A DNA stretch of 64,000 nt from positions 259,415 through 323,414 of the forward strand of contig NZ_KB849802.1 of the NCBI RefSeq assembly GCF_000369065.1. Direction: 5' to 3'. The notes below the pieces were generated by a model. It had not been told where the DNA came from. It did not search any database and was given only the letters and a program-made list of their open reading frames with translations. The stretch's first letter is position 1. Every line of letters starts with the position of its first letter. This DNA comes from Acinetobacter haemolyticus CIP 64.3 = MTCC 9819 (GTDB taxonomy: Bacteria; Pseudomonadota; Gammaproteobacteria; Pseudomonadales; Moraxellaceae). This document shows, piece by piece, positions 57,266 through 64,000 of the stretch. A program made the position numbers and the translations under genes.

Positions 57266-58111
57266 TCACGACTCAATCCATGGATTTTCAACAGCGAATA
57301 ACTGTTGATCCTCTAAACGGTAAGCCACCAACTGATGCCCCCAAACACACCCACCATCAACACTTTGAATATCATCACTGATGCGTTTTGCATGCAAAGC
57401 AGCCCAATGACCAAAGACGAGGTGATGTGTCTTAGCAGCTTGACTTTCATAGTCAAACCACGGCTTGTAACCTCCAGGCATTGGTGCATCCAAGCCCTCT
57501 TTAAACTCAAACTCTAACTGACCTTCTGCGGTCGTTAAACGCATACGAGTTAGATAGTTGGTAATGCAACGCAAACGAGCCATACCCGTCAAATCATCAG
57601 ACCAAAGATCAGGTTGAGCACCAAACATTTCAGCTAAGAATGCATCTAAGACCATCAAATCTTCATGACCAACCGCATCTTGTACCTCTTGTGCAAGTTC
57701 AGCGGTTTTTTCTGCTGACCAAATACAAGGTACTCCCGCGTGCGTCAACATCGTTTCAGCATTTGGAAATAAACATAACGGTTGTTTACGCAACCAATCG
57801 ATTAGTTCATCCCCATCAATCGCATCAATCACATCCTGAACTCGATCTTTGGCTTTGATTTTTTTGAAACCACGTGCAGAAGCAATTAATGATAGATCGT
57901 GATTTCCTAAAATCGTTGCAGCAGCCCCACGATCCGCCAGTTTTTTTATAAAGCGTAGAGCACCAACCGAATCTTCACCACGTGCAACCAAGTCTCCCGT
58001 AAACCAGATAAAATCTTGGTCAGGATCAAAACGAATTTCTTTGAGTAAGGCTTTGAGTGCAGCAAAACACCCCTGCACATCACCAATCACATAGTTATAG
58101 CGTTTTGACAT
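57266..58111 (-). CDS. apaH: Symmetrical diadenosine tetraphosphatase ApaH
   Basis: 281 residues. Phosphoesterase motifs GDVQGC (about 9-14), GDLVARG (about 39-45) and GNHD (about 68-71) and the C-terminal metal-binding region FGHWAAL. Hydrolyses Ap4A to two ADP. It directly overlaps rsmA by one base and lies in the pdxA-rsmA-apaH order; the small apaG gene usually between rsmA and apaH in enterobacteria is absent here. Confidence 0.97.
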   Translation of the reverse strand: MSKRYNYVIGDVQGCFAALKALLKEIRFDPDQDFIWFTGDLVARGEDSVGALRFIKKLADRGAAATILGNHDLSLIASARGFKKIKAKDRVQDVIDAIDGDELIDWLRKQPLCLFPNAETMLTHAGVPCIWSAEKTAELAQEVQDAVGHEDLMVLDAFLAEMFGAQPDLWSDDLTGMARLRCITNYLTRMRLTTAEGQLEFEFKEGLDAPMPGGYKPWFDYESQAAKTHHLVFGHWAALHAKRISDDIQSVDGGCVWGHQLVAYRLEDQQLFAVENPWIES

Positions 58112-58923
58112 TAAGACACCATCTGGTCAGACAGGGCAACAAAGTCAGCCAAGCTTAAAGTTTCTGGGCGCGCCATCGGATCAACACCTGCTTTTTCAAA
58201 ACCATCATCAGCCAGCATGCCTTTTAAACTGTTACGCAAAGTTTTTCGACGTTGTGTAAACACATGGCTCACAAGACGAGCCAACGCTTTCTCATCTTTC
58301 GCTACAATTGGCTTAGTTTCATACGGCTCTAAACGGAAAACTGCTGACGTCACTTTTGGCGGCGGATTAAATGATCCCGGTGGCACTTCAAATAAAAATG
58401 TTGGTTTACAATAATACTGAATCATTACCGATAAACGACCATACTCTTTGGTATTAGGCACTGCCGTAATGCGATCAACCACTTCTTTTTGCAACATGAA
58501 ATGCATGTCTTTGACTTTGTCACCAAACTCTAAGAGATGGAATAATAATGGCGTTGAAATGTTGTATGGTAAGTTACCCACGACTCTCAATGGGCGACCA
58601 TCTTGAAACAGTTGAGTGAAATCATACTTTAAAGCATCCGCTTCAATAATCGTCAACCGTTCAGGATGCGGTACCCGCCCAGGCAAACCTGCCGCCAAAT
58701 CCCGATCCAGCTCAACCACAGTCAGAGCATCGCACTCACCAATCAGCGGAGATGTCAATGCGGCCAATCCTGGACCAATTTCCACAATATTTTCGCCCGC
58801 ACGCGGATTCACTGAGCGTACAATTTTGGCAATCACACGCTGATCATGTAAAAAGTTCTGACCAAAACGTTTTCGAGCCTGATGCCCTTCATCTTTAGGG
58901 TTTAGGGCATTAATTTGATACAT
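58111..58923 (-). CDS. rsmA: 16S rRNA A1518/A1519 dimethyltransferase
   Basis: 270 residues. AdoMet-binding motif I VEIGPGLAALT and the catalytic NLPYNIS motif, with RKRFGQNFLHDQ at the N-terminus, are the KsgA signature. Dimethylates two adjacent adenines in 16S rRNA helix 45 during 30S maturation. Overlaps apaH by one base and follows pdxA by 35 bases, as in many gammaproteobacteria. Confidence 0.98.
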   Translation of the reverse strand: MYQINALNPKDEGHQARKRFGQNFLHDQRVIAKIVRSVNPRAGENIVEIGPGLAALTSPLIGECDALTVVELDRDLAAGLPGRVPHPERLTIIEADALKYDFTQLFQDGRPLRVVGNLPYNISTPLLFHLLEFGDKVKDMHFMLQKEVVDRITAVPNTKEYGRLSVMIQYYCKPTFLFEVPPGSFNPPPKVTSAVFRLEPYETKPIVAKDEKALARLVSHVFTQRRKTLRNSLKGMLADDGFEKAGVDPMARPETLSLADFVALSDQMVS

Positions 58924-58958
58924 AATAATTCCAACGTGAATAATTTACTCGTGAGTCA

Positions 58959-59924
58959 CTAACGAGCCAAATCTAGTGCTAAATCTACTGCAACATGTAA
59001 GCTTGAAGCTTTAGCCTGTCCAGTGCCTGCAAGAGAAAGTGCTGTACCATGATCGACAGAGGTTCGAATAAATGGCAAGCCTAATGTAATGTTTACAGCT
59101 TCACCAAAGCCTTGAGATTTTAGCACAGGTAAGCCCTGATCGTGATACATCGCTAAAACTGCATCTGCATCTTTCAAGTTTTCGGGTGTAAACAAGGTGT
59201 CTGCGGGCAAACTTAGACTCATCTTCACACCCTGCGCGCGATACGCTTCCAACACAGGATTGATCACCTCAATTTCTTCTCGTCCAAGATAGCCATCCTC
59301 ACCTGCATGCGGATTTAAACCACAGACTAAAATTTTGGGATACGCGATTTTGAATTTTGTATTTAAGTCCTGAATTAAGATGTCAATCACTTGATGCAAG
59401 CGCTCTTGAGTAATTGCATCTGGCACATCACGTAACGGCAAATGAGTCGTTACCAAGGCGACACGCAAACTTTTAGTCGCCAACATCATAACGACACGGT
59501 CAACACCTGCGAACTCTTGGTAATATTCAGTATGCCCACTAAAGGCGATACCTGCTTCATTAATAATGGATTTTTGCACAGGTGCTGTTGCCACACCAAC
59601 ACTTCGACCTGACATCGCATAATCAGCTGAACGTCGTAATTGCTCTAAGACATAACCTGAGTTTATTGGATTTAATCGTCCTTCAATTACAGTCTCTATC
59701 AGTGGGACATGTTCAACGAATAGCTGTCCTTTTCGACTAGATGTTGATTGACCTTGGTATGGAATAAGCTCAACAACAAGGTCTAATTGATCAGCACGCT
59801 GCTGTAACATCTGCAAATCAGCTAAAATGACAATAGGACGCTCATCTACTCGTTCGGCCAAGCCCAAACAGATATCAGGTCCTATTCCTGCAGGTTCACC
59901 AGAAGTGACATATAAAGGAAGCAT
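58959..59924 (-). CDS. pdxA: 4-hydroxythreonine-4-phosphate dehydrogenase
   Basis: 321 residues. NAD- and divalent-metal-dependent enzyme of pyridoxal-5'-phosphate synthesis. N-terminus SGEPAGIGPDICLGL; metal-binding His in SGHTEYYQEFAGVDR; AMYHDQGLPVLKSQGFGEAVN (second metal His); RTSVDHGTALSLAGTG near the C-terminus. Length is the family norm (about 329). Confidence 0.97.
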   Translation of the reverse strand: MLPLYVTSGEPAGIGPDICLGLAERVDERPIVILADLQMLQQRADQLDLVVELIPYQGQSTSSRKGQLFVEHVPLIETVIEGRLNPINSGYVLEQLRRSADYAMSGRSVGVATAPVQKSIINEAGIAFSGHTEYYQEFAGVDRVVMMLATKSLRVALVTTHLPLRDVPDAITQERLHQVIDILIQDLNTKFKIAYPKILVCGLNPHAGEDGYLGREEIEVINPVLEAYRAQGVKMSLSLPADTLFTPENLKDADAVLAMYHDQGLPVLKSQGFGEAVNITLGLPFIRTSVDHGTALSLAGTGQAKASSLHVAVDLALDLAR

Positions 59925-60010
59925 ATTTTTCGCCGATCATTTGATACTTTTCTTAGTGTAGCGAAAATCTAAAATCAGCTGTAGTTTTTCAGCCTTTATT
60001 TATATTCAAA

Positions 60011-60652
60011 TTAAGGGCTGGTTGTCGTTTTAGTGAGATTCTGAGGCACTAAATTTGACGGGACAAAGCTTGGCGCACGTGTCCAAGGATTAATGGTAGC
60101 CTGTGGTTTTCTTTCAGCGGGTACACTTACTGCCAAATCCGCCTTCTTCTCTGCAATTCCCCCTGCATTATTTACTTTATCGAGAGTAGGATTGATCGTA
60201 ATTTCTTTTTTCTCAATCACAGCTATTGTTTGTGCAACTTGAATCTCTTTTTTCTCAGTCATAGGAATTACAGCAACTGTGGTATTAGGCTGAGTATATG
60301 TTGGAGCCAACATTCCCTGCTTCACTACTGTTTGAGTCGAGGTTTGTTGCGATTGCGGAAGAGTGGCCGATGGACGCGTTGTTACTTGGTCTTGTGGTGT
60401 AATCAGGTCTACAGGTATTTCGATTGCTTTCATCTCGGCCGTGACAGCCATCATTGGATCAACATAATCACTCCCTCGACTTTCTAATACTTCTAATTTT
60501 TTAGTCGTCCCTTCCCTAGGTTGAAATTCTGAATAGTTGGTCACACTGCTTTGGTCCACCCATTTATAAAGTCGTCGTGCATTTGTCTGTGTAGAACAAA
60601 CACCTATTAATAAAGTCACTACAACAATTTTTGTAGAAAACGACAATCTCAT
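60011..60652 (-). CDS. DUF4124-domain periplasmic protein
   Basis: 213 residues from ATG 60652 (GGGGA upstream); TTG 60664 is a weaker alternative. Signal peptide or anchor at 7-24. The short DUF4124 motif RRLYKWVDQSSVTNYSEFQPREG follows at about 26-48. The rest (60-213) is low-complexity, rich in Thr, Pro, Gln and Lys, probably disordered. Function unknown. The gene sits alone between pdxA and the divergent rplM promoter. Confidence 0.8.
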   Translation of the reverse strand: MRLSFSTKIVVVTLLIGVCSTQTNARRLYKWVDQSSVTNYSEFQPREGTTKKLEVLESRGSDYVDPMMAVTAEMKAIEIPVDLITPQDQVTTRPSATLPQSQQTSTQTVVKQGMLAPTYTQPNTTVAVIPMTEKKEIQVAQTIAVIEKKEITINPTLDKVNNAGGIAEKKADLAVSVPAERKPQATINPWTRAPSFVPSNLVPQNLTKTTTSP

Positions 60653-60825
60653 CCAGATCCCCAAAAGAACATGTAAATACTTCTATTTATTTCAAATAAT
60701 TAATAAAAATAATAAGTCAAACTCTCCCCTATCACAAGCGAAACAGCACAAGCTCAAATTATGGTCTTGTTGTTGACCAAATCAGTCACTTTGCAGCAAA
60801 ATAATGCTTCTCGCATGATTTTTTG

Positions 60826-60854
60826 TTGTGCCGTTTTATAAATTAATGTAGAAT
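60826..60854 (+). promoter_or_regulatory. Likely promoter of rplM-rpsI
   Basis: TTGTGC (60826-60831), 17-base spacer, TAGAAT (60849-60854), placing the transcript start just before the leader hairpin. Confidence 0.5.
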
Positions 60855-60867
60855 TCGGTCTCCTTTT

Positions 60868-60893
60868 GTTTGGACAGATTTCACCGTCCAAAC
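60868..60893 (+). promoter_or_regulatory. Leader hairpin upstream of rplM
   Basis: Perfect 8-bp stem GTTTGGAC/GTCCAAAC with a ten-base loop, 24 bases before the rplM start codon. In E. coli, L13 represses its own mRNA through a leader structure; this hairpin could serve the same purpose. Evidence is structural only. Confidence 0.5.
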
Positions 60894-60916
60894 CAACTAT
60901 AATAGGTAGTGGTTTA

Positions 60917-61345
60917 ATGAAAACTCTCAGCGCTAAGCCAGCTGAAGTTCAACATGACTGGTATGTTGTTGATGCTTCTGGCAAAACTTTAGGTCGCCTC
61001 GCGACTGAAATCGCTCGTCGTTTACGCGGTAAGCACAAAACTTCTTATACTCCTCACGTTGACACTGGTGACTACATCGTTGTTATCAATGCTGAGAACA
61101 TTCAAGTGACTGGTAACAAAGCACTTGATAAAAAGTATTATCGCCATACTGGTTTCCCTGGTGGTATCCGTGAGACTAACTTCGAGAAGTTAATTGCTCA
61201 CAAACCTGAAGCTGTTTTAGAAAAAGCTGTTAAAGGTATGTTGCCAAAAGGTCCTCTTGGTTATGCAATGATCAAAAAAATGAAAGTGTACGCTGGTAGC
61301 GAGCATCCTCATACTGCTCAACAGCCACAAGTTTTGGACATCTAA
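60917..61345 (+). CDS. rplM: 50S ribosomal protein L13
   Basis: 142 residues from ATG 60917; the frame is open further upstream, but the protein starts [43 protein letters not shown] and [12 protein letters not shown] are L13 signatures. Length equals the E. coli protein. First gene of the rplM-rpsI operon, followed by rpsI after 12 bases. Confidence 0.98.
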   Translation: MKTLSAKPAEVQHDWYVVDASGKTLGRLATEIARRLRGKHKTSYTPHVDTGDYIVVINAENIQVTGNKALDKKYYRHTGFPGGIRETNFEKLIAHKPEAVLEKAVKGMLPKGPLGYAMIKKMKVYAGSEHPHTAQQPQVLDI

Positions 61346-61357
61346 GGGATACAGCAC

Positions 61358-61744
61358 ATGGCTACTAATTATGGTACAGGTCGCCGTAAGACCGCAACTG
61401 CACGTGTTTTCTTATCAGCTGGTACAGGCAAACTCGTAATCAACAATCGTACTTTAGAGCAATATTTCGGTCGTGAAACTGCTCGTATGGTTGTACGTCA
61501 GCCTTTAGAACTTTTAGAAGTTACTGAAAAGTTTGACCTTTACATCACTGTTAAAGGTGGTGGTATCGGTGGTCAAGCTGGCGCAATTCGTCACGGTATT
61601 ACTCGTGCGTTGATCGCTGCAGACGAAACTTTAAAACCTGCTCTTCGTCAAGCTGGTTTCGTTACTCGTGATGCTCGTGAAGTTGAACGTAAGAAACTTG
61701 GTTTACGTAAAGCTCGTAAGCGTCCTCAATTCTCTAAACGTTAA
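61358..61744 (+). CDS. rpsI: 30S ribosomal protein S9
   Basis: 128 residues. [14 protein letters not shown] at the start and the C-terminal tail [12 protein letters not shown], which reaches the P-site tRNA, are diagnostic. [17 protein letters not shown] is the central block. Followed by a strong terminator, so sspA has its own promoter. Confidence 0.99.
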   Translation: MATNYGTGRRKTATARVFLSAGTGKLVINNRTLEQYFGRETARMVVRQPLELLEVTEKFDLYITVKGGGIGGQAGAIRHGITRALIAADETLKPALRQAGFVTRDAREVERKKLGLRKARKRPQFSKR

Positions 61745-61763
61745 TCGTTTTACGAATTGGACC

Positions 61764-61793
61764 AAAACCTCGGATTATTCCGAGGTTTTTTTA
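61764..61793 (+). terminator. Terminator after rpsI
   Basis: Stem AAAACCTCGG/CCGAGGTTTT with loop ATTATT and a T-run. Confidence 0.9.
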
Positions 61794-61876
61794 TTTATCA
61801 CTTGGGTCGAATCTCATGGATGCTTTTTCTACGTTTTTTTAGTATGCTAAAGCGTTTATATCTCTAGCTTTGTCAT

Positions 61877-62533
61877 ATGTCATCGGTTGAAAATACACCA
61901 GTTCAGGGCATCACCCTTTATAGTCACGCAGATGATTTCCGTTCTCACTGGATTCGTTTATTACTCGCCGAAAAGCAGATCAAATATCATCTGATTCTTA
62001 CTGATCATGAAGATGAAGATTTGGCCGATCTTAACCCGTACAATCAACTCCCTATGCTAATAGAGCAGAACCTCAAACTCTTCTCTGCACCTGTGATTGC
62101 TGAATATTTAGATGATCGCTATCGTCAAAATAAGCTTTATGCTGATGCCCCGATGGCCAGAGCAGAACAGCGCCAATATATTTGGCGTTTTGAACAAGAC
62201 TGGTTTAAGCTCGTTGATCATATGCTCAGACATGCGGATACCCTCGATTTAGCTCAAAAACAACAAGCACAAAAGGAATTGAGGAATACCTTAATTTCAC
62301 TTACACCATTATTTCAACACTATCCCTTTTTTATGTCTGAAACATTTTCCATCTTGGACTGTATGCTTGCACCGATCTTCCTAAGACTCAAAAGTATGGG
62401 AATAGATTTACCTCAACAACACTGTCGACCAATTTTCTTGTATTGTCATCGTATCTTTAGCCGCCCATCTTTCATTAAATCAATGACAGCTCAAGAAAAA
62501 AACAGCTACAATAAATTGATTTCTACGATTTAA
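61877..62533 (+). CDS. sspA: Stringent starvation protein A (RNA polymerase-associated)
   Basis: 218 residues of the GST fold: N-terminal thioredoxin-like domain (ITLYSHADDFRSHWIRLLLAEKQI; LNPYNQLPMLIEQ) and C-terminal all-helical domain. SspA binds RNA polymerase and helps cells in stationary phase and acid stress. Start ATG 61877. Followed by sspB after 13 bases, the classical pair downstream of rplM-rpsI. Confidence 0.93.
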   Translation: MSSVENTPVQGITLYSHADDFRSHWIRLLLAEKQIKYHLILTDHEDEDLADLNPYNQLPMLIEQNLKLFSAPVIAEYLDDRYRQNKLYADAPMARAEQRQYIWRFEQDWFKLVDHMLRHADTLDLAQKQQAQKELRNTLISLTPLFQHYPFFMSETFSILDCMLAPIFLRLKSMGIDLPQQHCRPIFLYCHRIFSRPSFIKSMTAQEKNSYNKLISTI

Positions 62534-62546
62534 TAAGTTTTTAATT

Positions 62547-62972
62547 ATGTCTGAGCAAATAACGTTTACCCCTACACGCCCCTATCTTGCTCGTGCCATT
62601 TATGAATGGATTTGCGATAACCAACTCACGCCATATCTATTGGTTGATGCAACTCAACCGCATACTGATGTTCCACTACAATTTGTTAAAGATGGTCAAA
62701 TTGTTTTAAATCTTGCACCTCATGCCGTCCATCAATTGCATATCAGCAATGAAGCAATTACTTTTTCTGCACGATTTGGCGGTGTTGCCAAAGAAATTTA
62801 CGTGCCTATCCGAGCTGTACTTGGTATTTATGCAAAAGAAAACGGCCAAGGTTTATTTTTCGATCCTTCTGAGTATGCTGATATTGAAGACACAATCAGC
62901 ACTGCAAACGAAGAATCACAACAAAAAGCTGAAACAACTAAGAAAAAACCTTCGCTTAGAATTTTAGATTAA
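62547..62972 (+). CDS. sspB: ClpXP protease specificity-enhancing factor SspB
   Basis: 141 residues. TRPYLARAIYEWICDNQLTPYLLVDA and LNLAPHAVHQLHISNEAITFSARFGG are the SspB core, which binds ssrA-tagged proteins and delivers them to ClpXP. The C-terminus is the expected flexible tail ending in a ClpX-binding-like motif (KKPSLRILD). Second gene of the sspAB unit. Confidence 0.95.
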   Translation: MSEQITFTPTRPYLARAIYEWICDNQLTPYLLVDATQPHTDVPLQFVKDGQIVLNLAPHAVHQLHISNEAITFSARFGGVAKEIYVPIRAVLGIYAKENGQGLFFDPSEYADIEDTISTANEESQQKAETTKKKPSLRILD

Positions 62973-62985
62973 TTGAGGATATATA

Positions 62986-63642
62986 ATGGCCTTTGACTTA
63001 GTTCAATATTTTGCTGAACAAATTAAAATTCAAAAACCGCAACTATTCAGTCAATATTCTCAACAAGAAAAACTGCTGTATATCAGTGAGATCAATGCTC
63101 TCGCACTGGGTCGCTTGATTAGTCTCTGGAAACAAAATCCTCAGAAGCATTATCAAGAGGTTCAAACCTCTGATCCACTGTATATCCAAGAAATTACACG
63201 CCACCTAACCACTTCCGCGCATAACCAATCAACGCTCAGCGCAACTGAATTAGAAATGAGCCTTGCTGAGGTTTTATCCTTACAACTTGCTGAGCTAAAA
63301 CAGTTAGATGAAACAGGAAGCTTTGGCCAAACTGGTCTTACTGAGTTACTTTTAGGCCAAGTAGAGCACTTATCTGGTCAAGCAGAAGACTGGGTTTGGT
63401 CAACCAATCAATTAACGGAACTGCTTGGCTCAAAACCCATTGAACAAGAAGATGTTTCACTTGAAGCAACCATGCAAGAATTCAACAAAATGGTACACCA
63501 GGCTCAACCCAATGTAGACCACCAAGAAACCGTTGATATTGAGCCACCAGTAACGCCAACATGGTCTTCTATTACAGCACCTTTCGTTGCTTTATTTATT
63601 TTAGGCATCTTGTATTGCTCATATACACAGCTCGTTGCTTAA
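62986..63642 (+). CDS. Unknown protein with a C-terminal membrane anchor, third gene after sspAB
   Basis: 218 residues, ATG 62986 with GAGGATAT upstream, 13 bases after sspB. Helical, Gln- and Glu-rich, with one hydrophobic segment at the very end (about 194-213, FVALFILGILYCSYT), so it is probably tail-anchored with its bulk in the cytoplasm. I do not recognise a family. Tight spacing suggests co-transcription with sspAB; a terminator-like perfect inverted repeat follows at 63652. Confidence 0.78.
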   Translation: MAFDLVQYFAEQIKIQKPQLFSQYSQQEKLLYISEINALALGRLISLWKQNPQKHYQEVQTSDPLYIQEITRHLTTSAHNQSTLSATELEMSLAEVLSLQLAELKQLDETGSFGQTGLTELLLGQVEHLSGQAEDWVWSTNQLTELLGSKPIEQEDVSLEATMQEFNKMVHQAQPNVDHQETVDIEPPVTPTWSSITAPFVALFILGILYCSYTQLVA

Positions 63643-63651
63643 ATAGACGCA

Positions 63652-63683
63652 TGATAAAGAAAGATTGATTTCTTTCTTTATCA
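63652..63683. terminator. Inverted repeat after the sspAB unit
   Basis: Perfect TGATAAAGAAA/TTTCTTTATCA extended by two pairs, short loop. There is no clear T-run after it, so it may be a terminator with weak tail or a processing stem. Confidence 0.6.
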
Positions 63684-63877
63684 CATACTTAGGAATAATA
63701 AAGTTTAGATAAATATTATATTTAAGCAAGTTAATAGAATATTTTACATTTATTTACAATCACAATCTCATTAAAAAACCAGCTAATAGCGTGACAGAAA
63801 TCACAATAAAATCAAAATACCATGGCAGAGTAAAACTTGAAGTGCGACATAAACCACCTAATTAATTTAAAGGGTTT
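63684..63877. other. Intergenic region before the IS30-type gene
   Basis: 194 AT-rich bases with no gene. The left end of the mobile element probably lies here, in the segment with GTAAAACTTGAAGTGCGACA near 63830-63850, which resembles IS30-family ends. The exact boundary cannot be set without the other end. Confidence 0.4.
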
Positions 63878-64000
63878 ATGGAGTATATAAAATTGTCATA
63901 CCATCATCTTAACTTTGAAGATCGTACTGCATTAATGCTTGAGTCAAGAAAAGAAGGCTTTTCAGCCAGAAAATTTGCTGAACTCATTAAAAGACATCCT
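63878..64000 (+). CDS. IS30-family transposase, N-terminal fragment (runs off the window)
   Basis: 41 codons from ATG 63878. LSYHHLNFEDRTALMLESRKEGFSARKFAELIKRHP matches the first helix-turn-helix of IS30-family transposases (YxHLTFEER...I..L...G.S...IA..L.R.P). The DDE core would be outside the window. Whether it is complete cannot be judged. Confidence 0.78.
   Translation, partial: MEYIKLSYHHLNFEDRTALMLESRKEGFSARKFAELIKRHP

Noticed and set aside
63652..63683. CRISPR repeat
   Set aside because: A single inverted repeat with no regularly spaced copies.

Overview
The window is about 64 kb of a low-GC gammaproteobacterial chromosome, almost certainly Acinetobacter (Moraxellaceae). The protein sequences are Acinetobacter-like. 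The gene orders are also typical: rlmN-pilF-rodZ-like-ispG-hisS-yfgM-bamB-der, yajC-secD-secF, rplM-rpsI-sspA-sspB. A block of sugar-transfer genes lies between aspS and glnE/ilvE, which is where Acinetobacter carries its lipooligosaccharide outer-core (OC) locus. The species cannot be fixed from the sequence alone.

Layout. 1-12 kb: the start of a BaeS-like sensor kinase, a divergent Spy-like lipoprotein, two tandem 600-residue acyl-CoA dehydrogenases, psiE, two RcnB-family periplasmic proteins, a phospholipase D-like protein, and a ZnuD-type zinc receptor with a Zur operator and a His-Asp repeat loop. 12-15 kb: aspS and a lipid A-type acyltransferase. 15.4-26.6 kb: the OC-type locus, AT-rich, with six probable glycosyltransferases, a Stealth-family phosphotransferase, an O-acetyltransferase gene broken by a 1274-bp IS3-family element, and a UDP-glucose dehydrogenase. 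26.7-31.8 kb: ilvE, glnE and a soluble histidine kinase. 32-39.7 kb: tRNA-Leu(CAA), queA, a DUF3137/LemA pair, tgt, yajC, secD and secF.

39.8-44.7 kb: an IS66-family element, 4887 bp with 8-bp target duplications. Its tnpC is split by a complete 2345-bp group II intron that encodes a reverse transcriptase-maturase. Removing the intron restores the tnpC frame exactly. The IS66 also replaced the last nine residues of a phosphopantetheinyl transferase. 45-60.7 kb: a mostly minus-strand housekeeping run (der, bamB, yfgM, hisS, ispG, rodZ-like, pilF, rlmN, ndk, iscX, PAP2, glycosyltransferase, apaH, rsmA, pdxA, a DUF4124 protein). 60.8-64 kb: rplM, rpsI, sspA, sspB, a tail-anchored unknown, and the start of an IS30-family transposase running off the window.

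I found no CRISPR array, phage or convincing new defence system. The most informative structures are the nested IS66/group II intron, the IS3-broken O-acetyltransferase, and the gene content of the OC-type locus. Insertion boundaries, target duplications and reconstructed reading frames come directly from the bases. Functions rest on family motifs.
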